Translations under genes and position numbers: made by a program
Part shown: positions 52,323 through 61,025 of the stretch, piece by piece
Layout: every line of letters begins with the position of its first letter
Numbering within the stretch: the stretch's first letter is position 1
Assembly: GCA_000963575.1 (NCBI GenBank)
Contig: CP011077.1
Coordinates: 1,550,001 to 1,614,000, forward strand
Length of the DNA: 64,000 nt
Direction of reading: 5' to 3'
Origin: Klebsiella michiganensis
Lineage (GTDB): Bacteria; Pseudomonadota; Gammaproteobacteria; Enterobacterales; Enterobacteriaceae
The notes under the pieces: model-generated
What the model was told of the DNA's origin: nothing
Databases searched by the model: none
What the model saw: the letters and a program-made list of their open reading frames with translations, nothing else

Positions 52323-52650
52323 TAAGAGATCTGATTTCCAACAGCTGATGGAGCCCTTTTTCATTCAAAAAGTGTTCACACAGGTGATGCCGGGCCTGGA
52401 TAGCAGAGTCAAAAAATTTGGCGAGCTATTTCGGGGGCGGCTGGATAACGAACGTCTCCAGTTTGCAATTGATTATGTGGATTACAATGAAACAGGTCTG
52501 GCCTTTGAAACGATTTGCGATTATTTAAGTGAAGAGGATGTACCTATTAGTCAGGCTGAATACCACCTCGCTGTTTCTCTTCGCCACGAGCTGAAGATGG
52601 CGCCGGATGACATCACCCTGCAACATTTGCACACTTTGATTAAGCGTTAA
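52312..52650 (+). CDS. Putative MafI-like immunity protein
   Basis: A 112-residue acidic-to-neutral protein without signal peptide. The pattern LFRGRLDNERLQFAIDYVDY then NETGLAFETICDYLSEEDVP then SQAEYHLAVSLRHELKM resembles the MafI family, immunity proteins of Maf polymorphic toxins. No toxin gene is adjacent, so it would be an orphan. The ATG overlaps the LysR gene end by 11 bases, suggesting cotranscription or a later junction. The assignment is from sequence pattern only. Confidence 0.6.
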   Translation: MKSNKRSDFQQLMEPFFIQKVFTQVMPGLDSRVKKFGELFRGRLDNERLQFAIDYVDYNETGLAFETICDYLSEEDVPISQAEYHLAVSLRHELKMAPDDITLQHLHTLIKR

Positions 52651-52691
52651 AACGCCAGCAGAGCCACCGGCGTTGTACCTATACCTGGCTC

Positions 52692-54998
52692 TCAGGCCAC
52701 AAATGCGGGAGGATCAAACGCGGTAATCGGCGGGAGTGCTTCGCGCCAAATTTCTATTTCCACCCGGCAGCTTTGGGCGCTACAGCCCTGACCGAGGCGC
52801 GAAGAACCGCGATCCTCGGTCAATACGTTCGGGTTACCGTGCTTGTCCAGCGAGCCTGGCGTGGAAGGATCCTGCGGGTCATACCACGCGCCTGTCGAGA
52901 TTTGAACCACCCCCGGCAGGATCTGGTCGCTGAGGTGAACGCCGGCCAGAATTGCCCCCCGGCCATTGAAGACCTTTACCACTTCCCCTTCCTGAATGCC
53001 GCGTTTTTGCGCATCGGTTGGGTGCATCCAGAGCGGCTCACGTCCCTGAATTTTTGTGGCCCGGCTTACGCTACCGTGGTCGTACTGGCTGTGCAGTCGG
53101 GTGCGTGGCTGGCTGGAAAGCAGATGTAAAGGCCACTGCTTAGCCTGCTGTTGCTGATAAGCCGCCTCTTCTTCATCCCAGAACGGAAAGCCCGGACATT
53201 CCCGGTAGCCGAACCCGGCCACGGTCGCTGAATAAAGCTCGATTTTTCCCGACGGCGTGGAAAGGGGAAAACGCCCCGGGTCTGCGCGGAAATCAGCCAG
53301 GAAAATTTGTGGTTTAGCGGGAGGTGTAAACTCCAGTTTCCCTTGTTCCCAGAAGGTGTCGAAAGGCGGTAGCTCCACACCATCTGCCTGCGCTCTTTCC
53401 CTTGAGGATTCATACAGATGCGGCAACCAGTCAGCTGCGGTACGTCCTTCGCTGAAGGTTTCATAAAACCCCAGTCTTTTCGCAAGCCCACAGAAGATGG
53501 TGTAGTCATCCTGAGCTTCAGCCTGCGCCGGTATTTGCTGGCGCATGGCAATCATAAAGCCGTCGTGGCTACCGCTGCCAATGTCGTCGCGCTCAAGGGA
53601 CGTGGTCACCGGTAACACAATGTCGGAAAACTTCGCCTGCGCCGTCCAGTACTGCTCGTGGGCAACGATGGTTTCCGGGCGGCGCCACGCCTCAACCAGA
53701 CGGTTGAGATCCTGGTGATGATGGAAAGCGTTGCCACCTGCCCAATAGACGAGGCGAATATCGGGATAGCGGCAGAGCTTGCCATCAAATTCATATTCAC
53801 CACCGGGGTGAAGCAACATGTCCGACAGGCGAGCCACGGGAATTGCCGTTTTGATTTTGTTTTCCCCGGCGGGAAGGCGAGGGCCGGAAAAAGGCACGCG
53901 AGGGGCACCCGCAAGATTAGTACAGGCGTAGCCAAAAGCCAGGCCTCCGCCGGGCGTTCCAATCTGGCCCAGCAGGGAAGTCAGTGCCACGGTTGCCCAA
54001 TAGGCCTGTTCCCCCTGGCGGGCGCGCTGAATAGACCAGGAAATGTTGATCATGGTGCGCTTGCCCGCCATGGTTCGGGCCAGCGTTAAGATTTGTTGCT
54101 CATCAATTCCGGTGATGTTTGCCGCCCAGCCTGCGGTTTTGGGCACGCCGTCGTGCTCGCCGAACAGATAGCGGCGCAGCTGTTCGAAGCCAACGGTATG
54201 GCCGTCGATAAAGGCCTCGTCGTGCAGGGATTCAGCGATCAGCGTATGACAGAGCGCCAGCAGTAGCGCGGTATCTGTGCCGGGGCGAATCGCCAGCCAG
54301 CGGGCGCTTTCTACGGCACTGAGATCGTTTCGTACCGGGCTGATGTTCACGAACTGCACGCCATTTTGCTCAAGACGTTCAAGCCAGTGCTTCAGCATGT
54401 GATCGTTTGCGCCGCCGCCGTTTACCTGAGCATTTCTAAGCGGCAACCCGCCGATAGCCACAAATATTTCGCAGTGTTCTGCCAGCACGGAGAAGTGAGT
54501 ATGTTGTTTATGCAGAGGGCTTAAGGGGCCAAGAATATGTGGCAGGATCCGCTCTCCGGCCGCGCTGCTGTAGGTATTTGTACTGGCCGTATAGCCGCCG
54601 AAGGCTTTCAGGAAGCGATGCAGCTGGCTTTGGGCATGGTGAAAGCGCCCGGCGCTGGCCCAGCCGTAAGAGCCGCCAAAAATCGCTTCGTTGCCGAAGC
54701 GCTCCTGCACCGAGCGAAGATCCCGTGCCAGCAGATCCAGCGCCTGCTCCCAACTCACCTCCACAAACGGTTCCTTGCCTCTGCCTTCGCGAGAGGCGGG
54801 GCCGTTTTGCAGGTAACCCAGGCGAACCGCCGGGCGGCGAATCCGTGTATTCCCGGTGACCGAATCCGCCAGAGACTGGCCGATGCGGGAGGGATTTTTG
54901 TCCCAGGATACGGGGGAAATGGCGGCGATACGATCGCCCTCGGTGGTGACCTGGTAGGTTCCCCAGTGCATTACCGCCAGCTGATGTTCCGCTTTCAT
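52692..54998 (-). CDS. Molybdopterin oxidoreductase, BisC/TorZ-like (biotin or S-oxide reductase)
   Basis: DMSO-reductase-family enzyme of 768 residues that reduces S- or N-oxides with a bis-molybdopterin guanine dinucleotide cofactor. The start KAEHQLAVMHWGTYQVTTEG lacks a twin-arginine signal and 4Fe-4S cysteines, as in cytoplasmic BisC (777 residues). GGSYGWASAGRFHHAQSQLH carries the probable serine ligand to Mo. The C-terminal dinucleotide-binding domain holds QPRTRLHSQYD and LTEDRGSSRLGQG. The ATG at 54998 is chosen by alignment; the frame is open to 55100. No electron partner or maturation gene is adjacent. Substrate not determined. Confidence 0.87.
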   Translation of the reverse strand: MKAEHQLAVMHWGTYQVTTEGDRIAAISPVSWDKNPSRIGQSLADSVTGNTRIRRPAVRLGYLQNGPASREGRGKEPFVEVSWEQALDLLARDLRSVQERFGNEAIFGGSYGWASAGRFHHAQSQLHRFLKAFGGYTASTNTYSSAAGERILPHILGPLSPLHKQHTHFSVLAEHCEIFVAIGGLPLRNAQVNGGGANDHMLKHWLERLEQNGVQFVNISPVRNDLSAVESARWLAIRPGTDTALLLALCHTLIAESLHDEAFIDGHTVGFEQLRRYLFGEHDGVPKTAGWAANITGIDEQQILTLARTMAGKRTMINISWSIQRARQGEQAYWATVALTSLLGQIGTPGGGLAFGYACTNLAGAPRVPFSGPRLPAGENKIKTAIPVARLSDMLLHPGGEYEFDGKLCRYPDIRLVYWAGGNAFHHHQDLNRLVEAWRRPETIVAHEQYWTAQAKFSDIVLPVTTSLERDDIGSGSHDGFMIAMRQQIPAQAEAQDDYTIFCGLAKRLGFYETFSEGRTAADWLPHLYESSRERAQADGVELPPFDTFWEQGKLEFTPPAKPQIFLADFRADPGRFPLSTPSGKIELYSATVAGFGYRECPGFPFWDEEEAAYQQQQAKQWPLHLLSSQPRTRLHSQYDHGSVSRATKIQGREPLWMHPTDAQKRGIQEGEVVKVFNGRGAILAGVHLSDQILPGVVQISTGAWYDPQDPSTPGSLDKHGNPNVLTEDRGSSRLGQGCSAQSCRVEIEIWREALPPITAFDPPAFVA

Positions 54999-55531
54999 GC
55001 TTATACCATGCGTTTTCGATAGGGCTAAAGCGGCATCATACGAGGAGGTGCCAGCAAAGAGGAAATTCATCTCACGATGAAAAATCAGGTAAATGGGCAA
55101 AACTATAGCGAATGCTGTTTCATTTATATCGGCTGGCAGTGTTTCTAATTATGAGGGGAGGATATATCGCATTTTAATATTATTTTCGCGAGGTTTTATT
55201 TTTGAGAAAAAATAATTAAGCCTTTCCTTTAGTGTGGTTGAATTATTTTCTTGTGATATGTTTTACATGCATTTTTTTCATGTTCAATATCCAGATTCTG
55301 AAGTGACTTAATGACATTGCTATGAAAGTATAAGATATATCTATTTTTTATTTTGGCTTGATAATGCTTGTTGTCATGCTGTCGCTTAATGGTCATTTTT
55401 TTGCCGAAGGGCAAGGGTGTTCGGGACGTTTATTGCTTCAAATAAGCGTAGCGGAATAAGCCCTGGCTGCGAGGCTGAAACCCGGATCATCAGGCGCGAG
55501 TGTGAATAATAAATACAGGATAACTATAGCA
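54999..55531. other. AT-rich intergenic region before the sugar operon
   Basis: About 530 bases, AT-rich between 55100 and 55400, with no convincing gene. A minus-strand frame (55229-55414) codes for 61 residues without recognisable features and I do not call it. The region probably holds divergent promoters for the BisC-like gene and the sugar-transport operon, and one CRP-like site. Confidence 0.6.
55252..55267. promoter_or_regulatory. Candidate CRP site upstream of the sugar-transport operon
   Basis: TGTGATATGTTTTACA fits TGTGA-N6-TCACA with one mismatch. It is 265 bases before the operon start, rather far, so the promoter would need a long leader. Catabolite control would suit the gene content. 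Confidence 0.4.
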
Positions 55532-56512
55532 ATGAAGGGTAAAAAAAGACTTTTGTCTGCCGCCGTTGGCCTGATGTCACTGGCATCGGGTGTTGCGTTC
55601 GCCGCAGACACGCTGTCATTACAGGGGAAAACAATCGGCGTTGCCGTCGTGGGCACTCAGCATTTCTGGGATCGAGAAGCCTATAAGGGCGCGACCGAAG
55701 AAGTGGAAAAACTGGGCGGCAAGGTTATCGGCGTTGATGGCGGCAGGGATAACCAGGTGCATGCTAATAACCACGATATTCTGCTGTCCCGTAAGGTGGA
55801 TGCCGTAATCAGTATTTTGGGCGACAGTGCCGTGGAGCCTAAATTCAAAGCATTGCGCGATGCCGGTATTCCCGTTTTTACCGTCGACCATGTTTCTCAG
55901 TATTCCGTGAATAACACGACATCTGACAACTACACGTTGGGCTCAACTATTGGCCGTTATATGGCTGATGCACTGGGCGGCAAAGGTAATGTCGCGGTAT
56001 TTAATGCGTTCTCTAATTCATTACGCATTTGCGGCATACGTTATGACCAATGGAAATATGTCCTGAAAGACTACCCGGACATTAAAATTATTCAGCCGGA
56101 GCTGGCAGAGCAATTTGCTAACTCGCCGGAAGATGCCCGGAAGAAAACCCTTGAGTTACTTAGCCAATACCCGAAGGGTAAGCTGGATGCTATCCATGTC
56201 GCCTGCTGGGACCAGCCGGCTATCGGCATCGTGCAGGCGCTGGAAGAGACCGGACGTGATAAAGACGTGAAGGTTACCGCCATCGACGCCGGCCCGGAAA
56301 CGCTGGAAATCATGGCGGAAAAAGACAGTCCGCTGGTGGCCAACGTCGCCCAGCAGCCGCACCTGATTGGCCAGACTTCTGCCGAAAACGTGGCGCGTTA
56401 CTTCGCCGGCCAGAAGCTGCCGATCCAGACCTTTATTCCGGTTATCCCGGTGAAAGGCCCGGATGAAGCCAAAGCGGTGTACAAAAAGTTGGGCTACGGT
56501 GAGCTGAAGTAG
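55532..56512 (+). CDS. Sugar ABC transporter, periplasmic binding protein (ribose family)
   Basis: Binding protein of the CUT2/RbsB type, 326 residues. A signal peptide ends at AFA (KGKKRLLSAAVGLMSLASGV...). The mature chain begins DTLSLQGKTIGVAVVGTQHF and has two Rossmann-like lobes (AVISILGDSAVEPKFKALRD; VKVTAIDAGPETLEI). An alternative GTG start at 55502 adds 10 residues; I prefer the ATG because it gives a normal signal peptide, although its ribosome site is weak. First gene of a five-gene operon. The ligand is unknown, but context suggests a pentose-like compound. Confidence 0.9.
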   Translation: MKGKKRLLSAAVGLMSLASGVAFAADTLSLQGKTIGVAVVGTQHFWDREAYKGATEEVEKLGGKVIGVDGGRDNQVHANNHDILLSRKVDAVISILGDSAVEPKFKALRDAGIPVFTVDHVSQYSVNNTTSDNYTLGSTIGRYMADALGGKGNVAVFNAFSNSLRICGIRYDQWKYVLKDYPDIKIIQPELAEQFANSPEDARKKTLELLSQYPKGKLDAIHVACWDQPAIGIVQALEETGRDKDVKVTAIDAGPETLEIMAEKDSPLVANVAQQPHLIGQTSAENVARYFAGQKLPIQTFIPVIPVKGPDEAKAVYKKLGYGELK

Positions 56513-58050
56513 TGGACGCTGCAAAAACGCAACGCGGTCTGGTGATGGACCGCATCAGTAAGCGATTTGCCAATGTGACCGCGTTAAACGCGGTCACCCT
56601 GACGATAGGCCCGGGGGAAATTCACGGGCTTATCGGTGAAAACGGCGCGGGCAAATCCACATTGATCAAAATTCTTGCCGGGGTTTACAAGGCGGACGGC
56701 GGGACGGCCACGCTAAATGGCGTCGCGCTTCCGCTAGGTAAGCCCGCGGCGATTGAGGCTCAGGGGATACGCGTTATTCACCAGGAGCTCAATCTGATCC
56801 CTCACTTTACCGTGGCTGAATCGGTGTTCCTGGGGCAGGAATACCGCCATGCCGGCGGGCTGCTGGACAGCCGGCGTATGCGGCAGGCGACGAGAGACTT
56901 TTTCCTCCATACCTGGCAACTGGATCTCGACCCCGACCGTTTGATCCGGCAACTGAGCCTGGCCGAGCGCAAGCTGGTGCAAATCGCCAGAGCGCTGATC
57001 GACGGTGCGGCAAAACTGGTGGTCTTTGACGAGCCTACGGCACCGCTTGAAGCGCACGAGGCGAGCCTGGTGTCCGACGCTATCCTGCGTCTTAAAGAGC
57101 AGGGCATCGCCATTCTGTACATCTCCCATTACCTCAATGAAATCGCCGCGCTGTGTGATGCCGGAACCGTGCTGCGCAATGGAGAAGTGGTGGGTTATCC
57201 GGATCGCGAAGTGCTGCAGAATACCGATGCCGTGATTCATATGATGGTCGGCAGAGAAATCGACCGGCTTTATACCCCGCGTGAGCACGCAGCTAATGCC
57301 CCGGTGAACGAAACGCCGCTGCTTTCCGTTCGCGGGCTTTCAGACGGACAGCAGTTGCAGAACATCAGCTTTGAGATCCGCCCGGGTGAAATTGTTGGCG
57401 TGGCGGGCTTACTGGGCGCAGGGCGTGATGTGCTGGTGGATACGCTTTACGGGCTGAATACGGCGAAACAGGGCGAGATCGTCATAGAAGGGCGCGCGCG
57501 TCGTATCCGGTCGCCGCGGCAGGCTATCCGGGCCGGTATGGCGCTGGTGCCTCGTGACCGACGACATCAGGGGCTGATCCTGCCGTTTTCGGCGGCCGAT
57601 AACATCAACCTTGCCTCGCTGCCGGATACGGCAACGTTTGGCTGGGAGCACCGCACCAGGGCGCTGCAAAAAGCCCGCGACTGGATTGAGCGGCTGAGTA
57701 TTCGCCCTGCTATCCCGGCGCTACCGGTGCGCTTCATGAGCGGAGGGAATCAACAAAAGGTGATTCTTGCCCGCTGGCTGGGCACCGAGGCACGACTTTT
57801 TATTCTCGATGAACCCACGCTCGGCGTCGATATTGGCGCACGTAGCGATATTTATCAGCGCACTCGCCAGCTTGCCGAACAGGGGCGTTCGGTACTGGTC
57901 TCTTCCAGCGACGCAACCGAACTGCTTGGCCTGTGCGACCGCATTCTGGTGATGTGGCGCGGTGCGCTGGTGGCGGATTTAGCTACCCAGGGGCTGACGC
58001 TTGATGCGCTGCTGGCGACGATTAACGGTGGGCAGGAACATTCGCTATGA
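56512..58050 (+). CDS. Sugar ABC transporter, double ATP-binding protein (RbsA/LsrA type)
   Basis: A 512-residue ATPase with two ABC domains. The first has Walker A GENGAGKST and signature LSLAERKLVQIARAL; the second has the degenerate P-loop GLLGAGRDV, typical of RbsA-like proteins, and signature MSGGNQQKVILARWL. The GTG start overlaps the last base of the preceding stop codon (TAGTG). A later ATG at 56545 would cut into the first strand of the domain, so GTG is favoured. Confidence 0.92.
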   Translation: MDAAKTQRGLVMDRISKRFANVTALNAVTLTIGPGEIHGLIGENGAGKSTLIKILAGVYKADGGTATLNGVALPLGKPAAIEAQGIRVIHQELNLIPHFTVAESVFLGQEYRHAGGLLDSRRMRQATRDFFLHTWQLDLDPDRLIRQLSLAERKLVQIARALIDGAAKLVVFDEPTAPLEAHEASLVSDAILRLKEQGIAILYISHYLNEIAALCDAGTVLRNGEVVGYPDREVLQNTDAVIHMMVGREIDRLYTPREHAANAPVNETPLLSVRGLSDGQQLQNISFEIRPGEIVGVAGLLGAGRDVLVDTLYGLNTAKQGEIVIEGRARRIRSPRQAIRAGMALVPRDRRHQGLILPFSAADNINLASLPDTATFGWEHRTRALQKARDWIERLSIRPAIPALPVRFMSGGNQQKVILARWLGTEARLFILDEPTLGVDIGARSDIYQRTRQLAEQGRSVLVSSSDATELLGLCDRILVMWRGALVADLATQGLTLDALLATINGGQEHSL

Positions 58051-59036
58051 GTACTGAAATTCGCCGTTTCGGCGCGCGCCGTTCCGCTGTGTTGTTTGAA
58101 AAATTCCCGCTACTGCTGTTTGTCGGCCTGCTGGTCTGGCTCAGCATTCAATCACCCTGGTTCCTTAGCTGGCAGAACATCAGCCTGATGTTGGTGCAAA
58201 GCGTCCCGCTGGCGATCCTGAGTTTTGGCCTTGTTTGTGTGATTGCGGCCGGGGGAGATGACGTTGTTTCTGGGGGGATCGATCTCTCGCTACCGGCCAT
58301 TGCCGTTTTCGGCGTGGCGCTGCTGAGCCTGGGCATGACCGAGTGGCTGACGCCGTGGCCGCTGTTATTGCTGCTGGTGGCAGCGCTGAGTCTGCTGTGC
58401 GGGGGGATCAACGCGCTGCTGGTGCTGGTCGCCGGGCTGCCACCTCTGCTGGCAACGCTCTCAACCTCGGTGGCCTTTACCGGCCTGACCGACCTGCTTA
58501 CCGGGCAGCGCCGGATCGGCGTCAGTGACCCGATGATGGTGGCGTTTCGCGACGGTAGCGTACTGGGTATTCCTTATGCGCTGATTTATCTGCTGTTGGT
58601 GTTCGTTGGCTTCCAGCTTGTGCTGCATCACACCCGCTTTGGCCAGCATTTGCAGGCGACGGGCGGCAGCAAAGATATGGCCCAGATGTCCGGGCTTAAC
58701 GTACCCCGGCTTATTCTCGCGTCCTGGCTTATCGCCGCCGTTGCGGCGGGCCTGGCTGTCTTCCCGCTGCTCGCACAGGGCTCGGGCAGCTCCAGCGGAA
58801 CCGCTACGCCATTGCTGATGGAAACGGTGCTGGCTACCTTCCTTGGCGCGGCGTTTTCGCGCCGCCGCGTGGTCACCGTTTGGGGGGCATTGCTGGGGGC
58901 TATCCTGGTGAACGCCTTGTCTAACGGCCTGGGATTGCTGGGGGTGAATATTTTCTGGGTAGGCGCTATCAAAGGCGTGTTGATTCTCGTGGTGCTGGCG
59001 GCTTCTGCCCTGCAGCAGAAAGGGGCCAATAAATAA
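58047..59036 (+). CDS. Sugar ABC transporter, permease 1 (RbsC/LsrC type)
   Basis: Inner-membrane protein of 329 residues with eight to ten hydrophobic segments. AAGGDDVVSGGIDLSLPAIA is a variant of the family's SAGIDLSVG stretch. It overlaps the ATPase gene by 4 bases (ATGA) and the next permease gene by one base (TAATG). Probably forms a heterodimer with permease 2. Confidence 0.92.
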   Translation: MSTEIRRFGARRSAVLFEKFPLLLFVGLLVWLSIQSPWFLSWQNISLMLVQSVPLAILSFGLVCVIAAGGDDVVSGGIDLSLPAIAVFGVALLSLGMTEWLTPWPLLLLLVAALSLLCGGINALLVLVAGLPPLLATLSTSVAFTGLTDLLTGQRRIGVSDPMMVAFRDGSVLGIPYALIYLLLVFVGFQLVLHHTRFGQHLQATGGSKDMAQMSGLNVPRLILASWLIAAVAAGLAVFPLLAQGSGSSSGTATPLLMETVLATFLGAAFSRRRVVTVWGALLGAILVNALSNGLGLLGVNIFWVGAIKGVLILVVLAASALQQKGANK

Positions 59037-60043
59037 TGAAAGTTTTTTCTGCTCTGGCGGCAACGCTTCCGGTCGGTGAGTCCGGGAGAAAACCACTGGC
59101 CTGGCTGTCGCGCGCGGGTTTTGCGCTGGTAACGCTGTTTTTCATTGCCCTGTTCAGCTGGTCTAATCCGGTCTTCCTGACGCTGGATAACTGGAGCAAT
59201 TTGCTCCAGGGCAGCGCCATTCTGCTGATTGTGGCGCTGGCGATGACGCTGATTGTCAGTGCCGGGGCGATCGATCTCTCCGTCGGCGTGGCTATCGACT
59301 TTGGCGCCATGCTGGCGTTGATTGCGCTCAAAACCTGGCAGCTTCCCTGGCAGGTGGCGGTGCTGTGCGCCCTGCTGGGCGGTGTGGTGATAGGCCTGGT
59401 AAATGCTTTTCTTATCCTCGCCTGTCGCATCAAGCCGTTTCTGGCAACGCTCGGCACCTGGTTTATTGCCAGCAGTGCCGAGCGCATTTACACCGACGGC
59501 GGCGGGGCGATTTCCTGGCGGCGCATGGCCCCGGAATACCACGATTTGGCGGTGGGCAATGTTTGGGGGATCCCCACGTCGGTGCTTATCGTGCTGGTGG
59601 TTTGGCTCGCCGCCTGGCTACTCACCGAGCGGACGCTGTTTGGGAAGCGAGTGCGCGCGATTGGTCAAAACAGCGAGGCCGCCCGTATTGCCGGGATAGC
59701 CGATAAGCGAACCTTGTTCTGGGTGCTGATTGCCGCTTCGGCAATGTGCGCCGTGGGCGGCATTATTTTGTCTGCCAACCTGCGTCAGTTCACGCCGCTC
59801 GCCGGGCAGTCCTATCTGATGGATGCCATTGCCGCCGTGTTTATCGGCACCGCATTCCAGCGGCAGGGACGCGTGAGCATGGGCGGCACTCTTGGCGGCG
59901 TGTTATTCCTCGCGATTATTGATAACGGGCTTAACCTGATGGGGCTGAACTATCTGGTGAAAGATGCGCTGGTGGGCGTGATCCTGGTGGTGGCGCTGGC
60001 CGTTTCATTCTGGCAGGCGCGTCTGCGCCAGCAACACCGTTGA
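59036..60043 (+). CDS. Sugar ABC transporter, permease 2 (RbsC/LsrD type)
   Basis: Second permease, 335 residues, with the canonical VSAGAIDLSVGVAIDFGAML motif and a RAIGQNSEAARIAGI cytoplasmic loop. The pair of permeases with one double ATPase recalls LsrACDB, but the binding protein is not LsrB-like. It is 6 bases before the kinase gene. Confidence 0.92.
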   Translation: MKVFSALAATLPVGESGRKPLAWLSRAGFALVTLFFIALFSWSNPVFLTLDNWSNLLQGSAILLIVALAMTLIVSAGAIDLSVGVAIDFGAMLALIALKTWQLPWQVAVLCALLGGVVIGLVNAFLILACRIKPFLATLGTWFIASSAERIYTDGGGAISWRRMAPEYHDLAVGNVWGIPTSVLIVLVVWLAAWLLTERTLFGKRVRAIGQNSEAARIAGIADKRTLFWVLIAASAMCAVGGIILSANLRQFTPLAGQSYLMDAIAAVFIGTAFQRQGRVSMGGTLGGVLFLAIIDNGLNLMGLNYLVKDALVGVILVVALAVSFWQARLRQQHR

Positions 60044-60049
60044 GGGACT

Positions 60050-60994
60050 ATGAGCAAATTTGACGCTGTTTTCGTGGGTCTGACCATCCTGGATATTGCT
60101 GGTCGCCCGGTGGTGGAGATCCCACCGGGCGGTGGTGTGCAGTTTATCGAGCAAATTCGCCTCAACCCGGCGGGAACCGCCGCCGGGGCGTTGGTGAATG
60201 CTGCCAAACTGGGGATTCGCACTTCAACCGTTGCCTGCCTGGGAGAAGACGAAAAAGCCGAATTTATTCTGGGCAGCTATCGCCGCCTGGGGATTGACTG
60301 CTCGCTGATCCAGCGCACGTCGCAAACAGAGACGTCGGCGACAATTTTACCCATTCGCCCGAACGGTGAGCGGCCTGCGCTGCACTGCCGGGGCGCATCC
60401 GACAAGCTGTACGTCGATGAGGCTGATTTTGATCGGGTGCTGAACACGCGTTATCTTCACCACGGCGGCACCGGGCTGCTTGCGGCCATGGATACCGGCC
60501 AGAGCGCTGGTTTACTGGCCGCGGCGAAAGCGCGGGGGGTCATCACCAGCTTCGATTTAATCGCACCCGATGAAAATACGCTGGCGCTGCTACGCCCGCT
60601 GTTGCCACATGTGGACTATTTTATGCCCGCGCTTGAAGAAGCCGCGTTTATCTCCGGGCGACAGGCGCCAGCAGAGATTGCGGATTTCTTCCTGGCGCTG
60701 GGAGCGAAATGCTGCATTTTTAAAGACAGCGTGCGCGGCTCCTGGCTATTCAGCCGTGACAAGACCCGGCATTTCCCGGCCTATAAAGTGATTGCCAGCG
60801 ACACAACCGGCTGCGGTGACAGCTATTGCGGCGGATTTATCGCCGCGTTGGCTCGGGGGCTTTCGGAGGACGAAGCCTGCCGGGCAGCGTCTGCGACTGC
60901 TGCCCTGGTCGCGACCGGGTTAGGCTCCGACGCTGGCGTGGTGAACTGGGAACATTTGCAGAATTTTATGGCGACCACGCCTTTGCTGGCATAA
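60050..60994 (+). CDS. PfkB-family carbohydrate kinase
   Basis: Ribokinase-like enzyme, 314 residues. The N-terminal Gly-rich substrate region is FVGLTILDIAGRPVVEIPPG. The second PfkB signature DTTGCGDSYCGGFIAAL (about 248-264) has the catalytic Asp in GD. The family phosphorylates sugars or nucleosides; the substrate is unknown. It is the last gene of the transporter operon, which suggests it acts on the imported compound. Confidence 0.91.
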   Translation: MSKFDAVFVGLTILDIAGRPVVEIPPGGGVQFIEQIRLNPAGTAAGALVNAAKLGIRTSTVACLGEDEKAEFILGSYRRLGIDCSLIQRTSQTETSATILPIRPNGERPALHCRGASDKLYVDEADFDRVLNTRYLHHGGTGLLAAMDTGQSAGLLAAAKARGVITSFDLIAPDENTLALLRPLLPHVDYFMPALEEAAFISGRQAPAEIADFFLALGAKCCIFKDSVRGSWLFSRDKTRHFPAYKVIASDTTGCGDSYCGGFIAALARGLSEDEACRAASATAALVATGLGSDAGVVNWEHLQNFMATTPLLA

Positions 60995-61020
60995 AAAACG
61001 GGCCCTTCGGGGCCGTTTTT
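60993..61020. terminator. Bidirectional terminator between the two convergent sugar operons
   Basis: A/T-flanked stem AAAACGGGCCC with GGGGCCGTTTT around TTC lies between two stop codons; both sides offer T runs. Confidence 0.88.
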
Positions 61021-61025
61021 CTGTC

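Noticed and set aside
55229..55414. 61-residue minus-strand frame in AT-rich DNA
   Set aside because: No ribosome site, low-complexity Lys/His/Asn content and a position within a probable promoter region; not called.
55532..60994. Transporter considered as a true lsr (AI-2) operon
   Set aside because: The gene set resembles lsr, but the binding protein lacks LsrB-like sequence, the kinase in the operon is PfkB, and no LsrR, LsrF or LsrG is present.
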